40,037 nt of DNA from Anaerolineales bacterium (GCA_020847435.1 JADLBX010000046.1:1-40037), one strand, 5' to 3'. Positions 1-8,006 are shown, counted from the first letter of the stretch. The notes: generated by a model from the sequence alone, not told the origin. Translations and numbers: made by a program.

Positions 1-413
1 GCAGTGTGATCATTGCCGCGGTCATGTCGCCATCAGGCGGCGCGCGGCTTTTGTTTCATCTATCGCAAGCAAACACAGTTCATCTCACGGTGGGAAAAGG
101 AGTTTTGCAGGAAACTGAAGAAGTCTTGCGGCGGAAGGCTCCTCATTTGTTGGGTTTATTAGCGCAATTACTCGATGAGGCAAACATTGAAGTTAGCGAT
201 GCGCCGACAGCAAAACAAATGAATCTAGCAAAATCTTTGATCGAATATGAGCCAGACGCGAATGTCTTGGCGCAAGCCATCTCTGCAAAACCCGACTGGC
301 TTGTCAGCCACGACAAAGAACATTTCATCGGGAACGCCAATTTAAATGACCTGTCTTTCAAAATTGGCACGCCGGGAGATGTGATTGCATGGCTGCGTTC
401 TCGAACGGAGTAG
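1..413 (+). CDS. PIN-domain toxin-like ribonuclease, 5' end cut by window edge
   Basis: The frame is open from the first bases of the window. The first visible residues (SVIIAAVMSPSGGA) match the beta-1 strand just after the N-terminal catalytic Asp of PIN proteins, so only a handful of residues are missing. The GTG at position 6 is therefore not a real start. The C-terminal part (DWLVSHDKEHF) matches the last acidic motif of the family often annotated as 'putative toxin-antitoxin system toxin component, PIN family'. Such proteins are Mg-dependent ribonucleases. An antitoxin gene would lie upstream, outside the window. It ends before a bidirectional terminator shared with the convergent AIPR gene. 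Family call is confident; the toxin role is inferred. Confidence 0.8.
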   Translation, partial: SVIIAAVMSPSGGARLLFHLSQANTVHLTVGKGVLQETEEVLRRKAPHLLGLLAQLLDEANIEVSDAPTAKQMNLAKSLIEYEPDANVLAQAISAKPDWLVSHDKEHFIGNANLNDLSFKIGTPGDVIAWLRSRTE

Positions 414-430
414 ATGTGGAACCTACACCC

Positions 431-470
431 AAAACAGACTCTCAGGCTTGAAACCTTGAGAGTCCGTTTT
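431..470. terminator. Bidirectional terminator between convergent genes
   Basis: Arm GACTCTCAGG (437-446) pairs with CCTTGAGAGTC (454-464) with one bulged base around a 7-nt loop. The stem is extended outward by AAAAC (431-435) pairing with GTTTT (466-470), with one A/C mismatch at 436/465. The outer A and T runs give a U tract on either strand, which suits a terminator serving both the PIN gene (+) and the AIPR gene (-). Confidence 0.75.
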
Positions 471-491
471 AATAAGCCTACTATGCAACTA

Positions 492-2330
492 TCACTTCTT
501 CTTTTTGAAAAAAACACGGAGGTCTTTAACAAGAGTACGACCCTTATAATAGTTGTTGAAATTTACTTCTAGCTTTTTTGCACCTGTATCGGGGTCTGTA
601 TAAGTCCTGAAATAATCCTTGTTTTCAGATTGTTTGACAGCATACGCTTCAAACTTTCTCCATTTTGACAAAACGGAGTTTACTATCTTCCCGACATCTT
701 TGAACGACTTTTCCCCTTTGTAGTGAAAACAACATACCGTCACAATAGCATACATCCCGAACTGAAGACCATTTCCAAAATTCAAGAAACCAAATTTATT
801 ATCTTTGTCTCTGGAAAAACCTTTCTTTATTCTGTTTATTTCCAGGAAGCATTTATAGGCGAAGAAATACTCATCAAATCGATTTGGGTCGTTAAGGGTC
901 GTATCAAAATGTTGTTTTTCAAAGATATTCTCCGCGCCCATACGCCGTGCATTAGCAGGGTCAACATCACAACACTTACACACGCGAAGAAAATCTTCTC
1001 GGTTGATGATTTGACTACGATTGACATACCCTGCTCTTATCCCATCAGCATATTCCCCTCGCTTGCGTTCGTAGAACCAACCGTATTTATCAAAAAGAAA
1101 ATTCTGTAAATCGATTTGAATCTTATCGTTAGAGCGGCGGTCAGCTTCATTTACTTCAGATTGTTGGTTAGTAGCTTTAGAGATTGCTTCTATTAAATCG
1201 AGATATTCGTTTGGAGAGGATAAGTCTTCTGGATGAAAAGTGATTACCTTCAGTAAAACTTCTTTGTTTTCGAATATATCAGGTCTTTTACGATTTTCGT
1301 CATCTATAAGCACATAATCTTCATAAAGTCGACTCAGGGTATAAGCAGTTTGACCGCCATTTATAATTTGAGGTGCCGTGATTATCAGTTGCCCTTTATC
1401 CTTCTGCCCGATTCTTTCGTTCATTTCAGTGCCAAAAGACAAAATGGTTATTCCGTTGTTATAAAGAGCAAATTCATTTGAGTTTAAATTCAGGACACTA
1501 CTGGATATTGCAGAATTGACTTCGTTGTGGGAGAGTTCAAGGTAGCTTCGAGGGTTGAATTTCAAAATTGAGTTGCGATATTTGTACATTGCATGAGCAA
1601 TTTCACTTGTGGGCACAAAAACCAAGGTAATATCGCATTCTTTTTTAGCCGTTTTAACATTGTAATTAACCTTGGCGCTTTGGGAATTCGTGTTAGAAAG
1701 ATTAAGAGTTATTATTAACTCGCTCGGATTGTAATAATTACCCTGAATAACCCTCAAAACCAAATCAGTATACACTTTGTTATAGTCATAAACAACTGCA
1801 GGAAATCCTCCTGTAAGTTTTCTTTGTTGAGAGGGCGTGAGTTGAGAAGACACATTTGCCAAAATCACAACTTGATAATTATATCTACCGACATCGGGTA
1901 TTTTTTGAATTTCCCCTATCATCGTCTGAATTTTCCCATTGTATGGAATTTTCTTTTCGTCGGTTACTTGACCATCAACAATACGGTCAACATCCATTTG
2001 CAAAAGTTCTCGAAATAGAATTTCTTTTTCTTTGAAGTTGTTTTCAGTGGCTCGAAACTTTGATTGAATAAAGTAAACTGTTTTGTTTTCAGTGCTAATA
2101 TAATATCCGTCGATTCCACCATCTTGCGGGTCGTCAGTAATATACTTTTCTCTTTCCAGAAAATCCAAAAGCCCATAATTGACTTTCAAAAACAAATGAA
2201 TGAATGCTCTTGCACGAGCATTATTCACTTCTTCAATTTTAGTTTTATCTGGGCGATACCTTTTATAGGCGTTTGGAGCTTCATCTCTAATCTTATCTAG
2301 CACTGTAAGCAAAGTAGTGTAATTGCTCAT
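492..2330 (-). CDS. AIPR-family (abortive infection phage resistance) protein
   Basis: 612 aa. It matches the AIPR family (Pfam PF10592). Residues 71-91 read GGIDGYYI followed by VYFIQSKF, giving D74 and Q89-x-K91, the arrangement of Mrr-like PD-(D/E)xK nucleases. The family core is visible downstream: FNPRSYL at 258-264, NNGITIL at 291-297 and IINGGQTAYTL at 322-332. The ATG is preceded by GAGGG at short spacing. The gene is visibly AT-rich and uses many AAA/AAT/TTT codons, unlike its GC-rich neighbours, which suggests transfer. AIPR proteins are linked to phage-induced abortive infection; a nuclease activity is inferred from the motif only. No modification or sensor partner is beside it, so it may act alone or be a relic of a larger island. 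Confidence 0.85.
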   Translation of the reverse strand: MSNYTTLLTVLDKIRDEAPNAYKRYRPDKTKIEEVNNARARAFIHLFLKVNYGLLDFLEREKYITDDPQDGGIDGYYISTENKTVYFIQSKFRATENNFKEKEILFRELLQMDVDRIVDGQVTDEKKIPYNGKIQTMIGEIQKIPDVGRYNYQVVILANVSSQLTPSQQRKLTGGFPAVVYDYNKVYTDLVLRVIQGNYYNPSELIITLNLSNTNSQSAKVNYNVKTAKKECDITLVFVPTSEIAHAMYKYRNSILKFNPRSYLELSHNEVNSAISSSVLNLNSNEFALYNNGITILSFGTEMNERIGQKDKGQLIITAPQIINGGQTAYTLSRLYEDYVLIDDENRKRPDIFENKEVLLKVITFHPEDLSSPNEYLDLIEAISKATNQQSEVNEADRRSNDKIQIDLQNFLFDKYGWFYERKRGEYADGIRAGYVNRSQIINREDFLRVCKCCDVDPANARRMGAENIFEKQHFDTTLNDPNRFDEYFFAYKCFLEINRIKKGFSRDKDNKFGFLNFGNGLQFGMYAIVTVCCFHYKGEKSFKDVGKIVNSVLSKWRKFEAYAVKQSENKDYFRTYTDPDTGAKKLEVNFNNYYKGRTLVKDLRVFFKKKK

Positions 2331-2374
2331 ATTACCCTCGTGGAAGTTTGAATGTCGAGAGATTTACGCTCTTC

Positions 2375-2380
2375 ATTATA
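2375..2380 (-). promoter_or_regulatory. Possible -10 box for the AIPR gene
   Basis: The minus strand reads TATAAT about 45 bases before the AIPR start codon, in the short gap after the molybdenum hydroxylase gene. No good -35 hexamer is seen 16-18 bases upstream, so this is only suggestive of an own promoter. Confidence 0.35.
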
Positions 2381-2397
2381 CTCTTGCATTCCACTTT

Positions 2398-5340
2398 CTA
2401 TTTCCCTTCCCTCTCCCAAATCTCCCTCGCGATCATCTCCTGATCCACAGGCAACTTATCCACGCGGACTCCCACCGCGTTGTAGATCGCATTCGTGATC
2501 GCGGGCGTGGTTGGGATACTGCATATCTCGCCAACTCCCTTCGCGCCATACGGTCCCGCCGCGATGGGATGCTCCACAATAATGGACGTGATCTCAGGCG
2601 TCAGCATAATCCCAGGGACGCGATACCGCGCCAAACGGTCGCTCACCACATGACCGTTGTCCATCAGGAATTCTTCGGTGATGGCGTTGCCGAGTCCCAT
2701 CATCACGCCGCCTTCGACCTGTCCCTGCAAGCCCAGCGGATTGACCGCCATGCCCACATCGTTAGCGGAAATGATTCTCAACACGCGCACTTCGCCGGTC
2801 AACTTGTTCACTTCCACTTCGGCGGCTTGGGCGCCAAACGAGAAGGCAAAGTGCATGTCGCCGCCAGAACCAAGAGGCTGGGTCGTCGGCGCTTCGTATT
2901 CGTACAACGCGCGCGGCTGTTGCCCCAGCGCTTTCATCTCTTTGGCAACTTCGGCGTAGGTCATCGAATGCCCGTTCGCGTGGACGATGCCATTCTCATA
3001 GCGGATTTGCTCCGGCTTCACGTCGTATTTTTCGGCAAGCGTCGCGGTGATGGCGTCGCGCAAAGTCTTTGCCGCGTAACGCGAGGCGTTCCCCGTGACA
3101 AAGGTCTGACGCGAGGCGGTCGTCGGTCCGCCATTCGGCGTCAAGTCCGTATCCATCACCAGGACTCGCACCTGCTCCGGCAGAACCGCCATTTCCTCCG
3201 CGACCGTTAACCGCATCACGGTGACGAGTCCCTGCCCCATTTCGGCGGAGGAACTCCGCACTTGGAATGTGCCGTCGTCGTAAAGTTCCACTTCCGCGCC
3301 TGCCTTATCCGGCGCCCCGCCGCCGAGACCGGTGTTTTTATATGCCGCGGCAAAGCCCCAAGAGCGGATCAAGTGATTTGAACCGCCAAGATCGCTAAGA
3401 TTCAATTCTTTTTTCTTTGCGTTCTTAGCGCCCTTCGCGGTTAAGATCTCCTCGTCACGGCGAGAAACAACTCGCGGTCTGAATAAATCCTTTTCAGCCA
3501 AACCTGACACCTGACACATGGAACTTGAAACCTTATCCATGCACTCCATCAACCCCACCGACTCGCGTAACTCCTGTCCGGTGTTCGTGAGGCTCCCGAC
3601 TTTCAACGCGTTGATGCGGCGCAATTCGACAGGCTCGATGCCCAGTTTCTCCGCGAGCATATCCATCATGGATTCGACCGCAAACGCCGATTGCGTCACG
3701 CCGAAGCCGCGGAACGCGCCCGCCGGCGGATTGTTCGTGTACATGGCATAACAATCGGCGCGCACGTGCGGCACATCGTACGGACCTGCCGAGTGCGTAG
3801 TGGCGCGGGTCATCACTTTATCGCCGAGCGACGCGTACGCCCCGGTGTCGCCATACAACTCCGACTCCACCGCCACCAGCCGCCCGTTTTTCTTCGCGCC
3901 CATCTTCACGCGGATCTGTGTGGCATGCCGCTTCGGATGCGCGAGCAAACTTTCGTGCCGATCGAACAACAACTTCACGGGGCGTCCCGTCGCGTGCGCC
4001 AACAACGCCGCGTGAATCTGCCCCGCGATATCCTCCTTGCCGCCGAATCCGCCGCCCATCAACTGCCCGACGATGCGGACGCGCGACTCGTCCCAGCCCA
4101 GCACGCGCGCTGCCTGTTCGCGGTCCTGATACGGGATTTGCGAACCGCAATAAATTTCCATGCGCCCATTCGCCAACGGCACGGCAATACTGCACTCAGG
4201 CTCCATGAATGCGTGGTCATAGATCGGCGTGTGGAAGGTGTGCTCCAGAATCACATCCGCTTCGGCAAAGCCCTGCTCCATGTCGCCTTTGCGGACTTTG
4301 ATGTGCTTGAGCAAATTTCCTTTTTCGTGGATTTGCGGAACGCCCTCTTGACGCGCCTGCACCGGGTTCGAGATCACCGGCTGGGGATCGAATTCCGCTT
4401 CGATCAGACGTTCAGCCTGCTCCGCCGCCTCAGGCGATTCCGCCGCCACGATCGCGAGCGCGTCCCCTGCGTAGCGGACGCGTTCCCCAATCCCGATCAT
4501 CACGGGCCAGTCGAGAACGACCAACCCGTGGTTGTGTTCGCCGGGGATATCCTCCGCAGTCAACACCGCCGCGACGCCCTTCAACGCTTTCGCCTTGGAC
4601 ACATCGAGGCGCTTCAAAAATCCGTGCGGGATCATCGCCCGTTTTACTTTGGCAAACAACATCCCATCGAAAACGAGATCGTCGGTGTACATGGCTGTGC
4701 CGTTGACCTTTTCCACGCCGTCGGGTCGCAGATGCGTATGCCCCACCGACCGATGGACATGGATCGAAGCCGGGATGTTCGGCTTGCGGACGGGTTCACC
4801 GGTCCTCAACGCCTCCGCCGCGGCGAGAATGGAATTTTCGATTCCCGGATACCCCGCGCAGCGACACAGCGTGTCCTTCAATGCAAAACGCACCTCGTCC
4901 CGCGTCGGGTTTGGATTCCGCTCAAGCAGGGCATACGCCGTCATGATCTGTCCGGGGATGCAGAACCCGCACTGCACCGCGCCATGTTCCACGAAGGCTT
5001 CTTGTAGAGGATGAAGAGCATTTGGACCGCCAAGCCCGCTACGCTCGCTAAGATTCTTTCCTCTTTCATCATTCTTCGCGCTTTTAGCGGCAAATTTTCC
5101 TGCGAGTCCCTCAATTGTCACCACCATCTTCTCATCCGCTCGCTCGGCGGGATAAATGCACGAGACCACCGGCTCGCCATCCACGAGAACGGTACACGCG
5201 CCGCACTCCGCTTCGTCGCAACCGATCTTTGTCCCGGTCAGCCGCAGACGATAACGAAGCAAGTCCGAAAGCGTTTCGTTCGGCTTGGCTTCGAGGGTAT
5301 AGCGTTGTCCGTTGACAGTCAGAGAAATTTGATTGTTCAT
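2398..5340 (-). CDS. Molybdenum hydroxylase (xanthine dehydrogenase family), fused [2Fe-2S] and molybdopterin domains
   Basis: 980 aa. N-terminal plant-type [2Fe-2S] ligands are C41, C46, C49 and C61. The second cluster uses C124, C127, C159 and C161. The molybdopterin part follows with GGGFGGKE (429-436), AFRGFG (542-547) and the C-terminal GAKGVGE, giving a likely catalytic Glu at 938. Iron-sulfur and Mo domains fused, with FAD on a separate subunit, match the E. coli XdhD type, which belongs to selenium-linked purine clusters. It would oxidise purines such as hypoxanthine or xanthine. The partner FAD subunit is encoded upstream with a VapBC module between them. Oddities: about 25 extra residues at 83-107 and about 53 at 605-657, both derived from DNA repeats kept in frame. 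Whether the enzyme remains active is unknown. Selenium dependence is inferred from context. Confidence 0.9.
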   Translation of the reverse strand: MNNQISLTVNGQRYTLEAKPNETLSDLLRYRLRLTGTKIGCDEAECGACTVLVDGEPVVSCIYPAERADEKMVVTIEGLAGKFAAKSAKNDERGKNLSERSGLGGPNALHPLQEAFVEHGAVQCGFCIPGQIMTAYALLERNPNPTRDEVRFALKDTLCRCAGYPGIENSILAAAEALRTGEPVRKPNIPASIHVHRSVGHTHLRPDGVEKVNGTAMYTDDLVFDGMLFAKVKRAMIPHGFLKRLDVSKAKALKGVAAVLTAEDIPGEHNHGLVVLDWPVMIGIGERVRYAGDALAIVAAESPEAAEQAERLIEAEFDPQPVISNPVQARQEGVPQIHEKGNLLKHIKVRKGDMEQGFAEADVILEHTFHTPIYDHAFMEPECSIAVPLANGRMEIYCGSQIPYQDREQAARVLGWDESRVRIVGQLMGGGFGGKEDIAGQIHAALLAHATGRPVKLLFDRHESLLAHPKRHATQIRVKMGAKKNGRLVAVESELYGDTGAYASLGDKVMTRATTHSAGPYDVPHVRADCYAMYTNNPPAGAFRGFGVTQSAFAVESMMDMLAEKLGIEPVELRRINALKVGSLTNTGQELRESVGLMECMDKVSSSMCQVSGLAEKDLFRPRVVSRRDEEILTAKGAKNAKKKELNLSDLGGSNHLIRSWGFAAAYKNTGLGGGAPDKAGAEVELYDDGTFQVRSSSAEMGQGLVTVMRLTVAEEMAVLPEQVRVLVMDTDLTPNGGPTTASRQTFVTGNASRYAAKTLRDAITATLAEKYDVKPEQIRYENGIVHANGHSMTYAEVAKEMKALGQQPRALYEYEAPTTQPLGSGGDMHFAFSFGAQAAEVEVNKLTGEVRVLRIISANDVGMAVNPLGLQGQVEGGVMMGLGNAITEEFLMDNGHVVSDRLARYRVPGIMLTPEITSIIVEHPIAAGPYGAKGVGEICSIPTTPAITNAIYNAVGVRVDKLPVDQEMIAREIWEREGK
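3378..3444 (-). repeat. Dispersed palindromic repeat inside the molybdenum hydroxylase gene (copy 1)
   Basis: On the minus strand it begins AACCGCGAAGGGCGCTAAG and ends CTTAGCGATCTTGGCGGTT, so the ends are inverted (AACCGC/GCGGTT). It encodes residues about 633-655, including TAKGAKNAKKK. The same element type occurs twice, intergenic, at 17.4-17.55 kb. The adjacent stretch around 3500-3535 (CCTGACACCTGACACATGG) looks like a further repeat, so the whole inserted segment is about 53 codons. Confidence 0.8.
5022..5093 (-). repeat. Dispersed palindromic repeat inside the molybdenum hydroxylase gene (copy 2)
   Basis: Same family as the 3.4-kb copy but more diverged. The plus strand opens GGACCGCCAAGCCCGCTACG and closes with CTTCGCGCTTTTAGCGGCAA. 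It encodes residues about 83-107 (FAAKSAKNDERGKN...), lying between the two [2Fe-2S] domains, where family members have a short loop. Confidence 0.75.
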
Positions 5341-5376
5341 AACTCTATCCTTGGCGCGGGAATAAAAGAGATCGTT

Positions 5377-5793
5377 CTATTGAGCAGGTATCTCGATCAC
5401 ATCTACAAGTTTTGAGCCCCTCTCACGCTGGTCAACATCAAAAGTGACGAGAGGGATTTTCAGCGTGGAGGCGACAGCAACATAAACCGAGTCAGCGCCA
5501 CGCAAGCCATAGCTCGCGGCAAATCGCGACGCGTCATCCATCAAGGCTTTTTCCATCTCCACGATGCGGACATTGGGCAGGTTTTCGATTCTTGCAATGG
5601 CGTTCAGCGCCAAGTCGGGCTTACCCGTAACCCTGCTAACCACTCCGCCTACCTCTGCCAACAACAACGACGGAGAAATAAATGTCGCATCTTGTTCTTG
5701 CTGGGAGTTCATCCAACCTTTCACGGGGAGGTGAAATTCGTCGCTTTCCACGAGTCGCGAAACCCAAACGCTGGCGTCAACGACGACAAACAT
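5377..5793 (-). CDS. vapC: VapC-type PIN ribonuclease toxin
   Basis: 138 aa from the ATG at 5793. A longer frame to 5844 exists but would overlap the antitoxin gene heavily. The start chosen gives the standard PIN N-terminus MFVVVDASVWV and a TGATG overlap in which toxin ATG and antitoxin TGA share one base, typical of coupled toxin-antitoxin pairs. Acidic catalytic candidates are D6, E47, D101 and D119/D121. PIN toxins cleave RNA, often tRNA or rRNA. The pair lies between the FAD and Fe-S/Mo subunits of a molybdenum hydroxylase, in the same orientation, so it interrupts that operon. Confidence 0.88.
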   Translation of the reverse strand: MFVVVDASVWVSRLVESDEFHLPVKGWMNSQQEQDATFISPSLLLAEVGGVVSRVTGKPDLALNAIARIENLPNVRIVEMEKALMDDASRFAASYGLRGADSVYVAVASTLKIPLVTFDVDQRERGSKLVDVIEIPAQ

Positions 5794-6044
5794 CAACCGC
5801 GCCCTTCTGAAACGGCGTCCGCCGCAGAGACTCCTTTTTTCCAATTGGCGCTGATTTCAGCGGCGAGGTTATCCAGTTGAGTCCAGGCGCGTGAGGCGGT
5901 TTTTGATTTTGGCTTGTTGACAGGCACCAGCAAAGCCACTACCTGTCCGTGATAGGTGACTTGAATCTCGCTCCCTGTTTCGCGCACCATGCGGATTAGC
6001 TCGCTTGTCTGTTGCTTCAATTCACGAATACCGACGGTTACCAT
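5793..6044 (-). CDS. Phd/YefM-type antitoxin
   Basis: 83 aa from the ATG at 6044, chosen because GGAGGA lies 4 bases upstream; an upstream TTG at 6056 would sit inside that ribosome binding site. The N-terminus MVTVGIRELKQQTSELIRMV and the following VTYHGQVVALLVPV are typical of the Phd/YefM antitoxin DNA-binding fold. The C-terminal half (SRAWTQLDNLAAEISANW) would wrap the PIN toxin. It is first in the two-gene module and presumably represses it through the palindrome just upstream. Confidence 0.88.
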   Translation of the reverse strand: MVTVGIRELKQQTSELIRMVRETGSEIQVTYHGQVVALLVPVNKPKSKTASRAWTQLDNLAAEISANWKKGVSAADAVSEGRG

Positions 6045-6059
6045 ATCGTCCTCCAATTC

Positions 6060-6084
6060 TGTCTACAAATGTAGACACATTGTA
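6060..6084 (-). promoter_or_regulatory. Toxin-antitoxin operator palindrome and -10 box
   Basis: TGTCTACA (6060-6067) and TGTAGACA (6070-6077) form a perfect 8-bp inverted repeat with a 2-bp centre. On the minus strand a TACAAT -10-like hexamer (6079-6084) lies directly before it and the antitoxin ribosome binding site directly after. This is the usual place for the antitoxin to bind and repress its own promoter. Binding is inferred. Confidence 0.65.
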
Positions 6085-6097
6085 GCACGATTCAAAA

Positions 6098-7003
6098 TTA
6101 GCCCGCCCTCCCCCACGCAGACTCGACCACCTCCCTGAACAACCCGCTGACGATATGCCTGCGGTAATCGGCGCTTGCCCTGCGCGCGCTTGTTCGGAAT
6201 TGCGCTTGAGCCAGCGCCGCCTCCAGCGCGGATTCAAACGCGGTTTCGTCGAACGATTTTCCGCGCAGAACATCTTCGGCTTGTGTGGCGCGGAATGGTG
6301 TCCCGCCGCCGGGACCGACCGCGATGCGAATTTCCCTGACCGCGCTGTTCGCGCGTTCCAGCCAGACGGCGCAATTCAGGATGGGCAACGCCACGCCCTG
6401 CGGACGCATGATGCGTTTGAAGCAGGAGGCGGTGTGTGAGACTTCCGAAGTCTCGGAGACTTCGGAAGTCTTGATATAGAAACCAACAATAAGTTCTTCG
6501 CCTTGTTTGAGGGCAGATTTTCCGGGACCTAAAAATAATTCTCGAAATGGGATGCGCCTGGTCTCGATCCGCTCCGCTACTCGACTGGCGATTTCAGCCC
6601 GCGCGTCCAACGCGAGCAAAGCGATCGTCCCATCGGCGGCGGGGAGCGCGTGTGCCACATTGCCTCCGAGGGTCGCCACGTTGCGGACTTGGGGACCGGC
6701 GATCAGGTTGCAGGCTTCGGTCAAGGCTTGGGCGTGCGCGCCAGCCAAAGGGTCCAGCGCGACGCGGTTGACCGGGACGGCGGCGCCGATGAAGAGTTCA
6801 TCCCCGCGTTGTTCGAGGCGCGTCAACTCGACGATGGAAGTTACGTCAATGAGCGTTTGAACGGGCGCGTGCCTGCCTTGTTCGAGGTCAAGCAGGAGAT
6901 CCGTTCCGCCCGCGATGGGCAGTAACGGCCGCGGCGCGTTTGCGAACGCATCGAGGGCTTCGGATAATTTTTTTGGTCGGATGAAATTTTGCCAGAGGGT
7001 CAT
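6098..7003 (-). CDS. FAD-binding subunit of molybdenum hydroxylase (CoxM/XdhB family)
   Basis: 301 aa. FAD-binding motifs are PIAGGTDLL (29-37) and the NVATLGGNVA stretch (108-117), with the CO-dehydrogenase flavoprotein C-terminal domain after about residue 190. It passes electrons from the Mo/Fe-S subunit to its acceptor. It follows the two permease genes and precedes the VapBC module, with the Fe-S/Mo subunit beyond. Residues 178-190 (KTSEVSETSEVSH) are encoded by a 33-bp palindromic repeat and look like an in-frame insertion in a loop near the domain boundary. The E. coli YgfM-like role is inferred from context. Confidence 0.9.
   Translation of the reverse strand: MTLWQNFIRPKKLSEALDAFANAPRPLLPIAGGTDLLLDLEQGRHAPVQTLIDVTSIVELTRLEQRGDELFIGAAVPVNRVALDPLAGAHAQALTEACNLIAGPQVRNVATLGGNVAHALPAADGTIALLALDARAEIASRVAERIETRRIPFRELFLGPGKSALKQGEELIVGFYIKTSEVSETSEVSHTASCFKRIMRPQGVALPILNCAVWLERANSAVREIRIAVGPGGGTPFRATQAEDVLRGKSFDETAFESALEAALAQAQFRTSARRASADYRRHIVSGLFREVVESAWGRAG
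6439..6471. repeat. 33-bp nested palindrome inserted in the FAD-subunit gene
   Basis: AGACTTCCGAAGTCT (6439-6453) and AGACTTCGGAAGTCT (6457-6471) are perfect inverted copies around CGG, and each arm is itself a near-perfect palindrome. Length is 11 codons, so the frame is preserved. Encodes the SEVSETSEVS-type stretch of the protein. Confidence 0.8.
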
Positions 7004-7013
7004 AGTTGTCGCG

Positions 7014-7039
7014 TAGGGCGAGATAATATCTCGCCTTAC
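7014..7039. repeat. GTAG-type hairpin element between FAD subunit and permease genes
   Basis: GGCGAGATA (7017-7025) pairs perfectly with TATCTCGCC (7027-7035), preceded by TAG and followed by TTAC. The outer TTA of the element supplies the stop codon of the upstream permease gene. Same architecture as the hairpins at 14239, 19475, 29923 and 39755. Confidence 0.7.
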
Positions 7040-8004
7040 TTGCCGCGTTCGCCGCGAATGTACGGTTCACCCAACGCGGCGGGCGCGCCAAGGCGTTTGC
7101 GGACGGCTTCGCGCGAGCCGATGACCAGCACGATCACCGTGAACGCGTAGGGCAGCATTTGTAAAAAGAAACTGAAATATGGGTTGTAATAAAAGGGATT
7201 GTCAACGCCGAAGAGGAGCAACGGCGCTTGAATGTCGAGGATGAGGCGGCGGAGCGCGCCGAACGCGTACGAGCCGATCGCGGCGCGGATGGGATCCCAC
7301 TGTGCGAAGATGACGAGGCCCACCGCGATCCAGCCCTGCCCGCCGGTGGTGAGTTCGCTGAACCAACCGGGAGCAACCGCAAGGCTAATGGTCGCGCCGG
7401 CGAGTCCAGCCAGCGCGCCGCCGACAAAAATATAGGCATAACGCAGGCGGAACACGTTAATGCCGAGCGCGTCCGCCGCGGCGGGATATTCGCCCACCGC
7501 GCGCAAGTGCAACCCCGGGCGGGTGTGGTTGATGTAATACCACGCCAGCGGTGTCATCAAATAGCCAAGGTAGACCAAAATGCTTTGTTTGGTGAAAAAG
7601 ATCGGACCGAGGACCGGGAGCGCCGAAAGCCAGGGGATGGAAAAATTCGGCAGGAGCGAAACCGTGCCAGCTTTGCTCAAACCTTCGCCCAACACGAGGC
7701 TGATGCCCGCGCCCACCATGGTAAGCGCCAGCCCGCTGACGACTTGATCGGCTTGCAGTGTGACCGCGATAAACGCGTGGATCTGGCTGAGCAACCCGGC
7801 CGCGATCATCGCCGCCAGCACACCGATCCACGGGTTGCCGGTGGCAATAGTCGTGCTGAAAGCGGTCATCGCGCCGATGAGCATCATGCCTTCGACGCCG
7901 AGGTTCAACACGCCTGAACGTTCAGCGAACACTTCGCCCAACGCGGCAAATAACAAGACTGTGCCGCTTGCCACGCCTGCCTGGAGAATAACGATGGGAT
8001 CCAT
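7036..8004 (-). CDS. ABC transporter permease, BMP/nucleoside family (second permease)
   Basis: 322 aa, very hydrophobic, with about 8-9 predicted membrane segments. The region GEVFAERSGVLNLGVEGMMLIGA (23-45) is the family hallmark of YufQ/NupQ-type permeases in the branched-chain/ribose permease superfamily. It pairs with the other permease two bases upstream and the ATPase before that to import nucleosides or purine bases delivered by the BMP lipoprotein. The stop codon lies in a small hairpin repeat. Family membership is certain; the substrate is inferred from the neighbouring purine enzymes. Confidence 0.9.
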   Translation of the reverse strand: MDPIVILQAGVASGTVLLFAALGEVFAERSGVLNLGVEGMMLIGAMTAFSTTIATGNPWIGVLAAMIAAGLLSQIHAFIAVTLQADQVVSGLALTMVGAGISLVLGEGLSKAGTVSLLPNFSIPWLSALPVLGPIFFTKQSILVYLGYLMTPLAWYYINHTRPGLHLRAVGEYPAAADALGINVFRLRYAYIFVGGALAGLAGATISLAVAPGWFSELTTGGQGWIAVGLVIFAQWDPIRAAIGSYAFGALRRLILDIQAPLLLFGVDNPFYYNPYFSFFLQMLPYAFTVIVLVIGSREAVRKRLGAPAALGEPYIRGERGK

Positions 8005-8006
8005 GG

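Noticed and set aside
143..532. Open frame of 129 codons overlapping the PIN and AIPR gene ends
   Set aside because: Antisense to the PIN gene and spans the shared terminator; no motif.
2323..3210. Plus-strand open frame of 295 codons opposite the hydroxylase 3' end
   Set aside because: Arg/His-rich shadow with no motif; the minus-strand protein is fully supported by cofactor motifs.
3691..5007. Long plus-strand open frame of 438 codons
   Set aside because: It is antisense to the molybdenum hydroxylase gene, rich in Arg/His and without any family motif; a shadow of GC-rich codon use.
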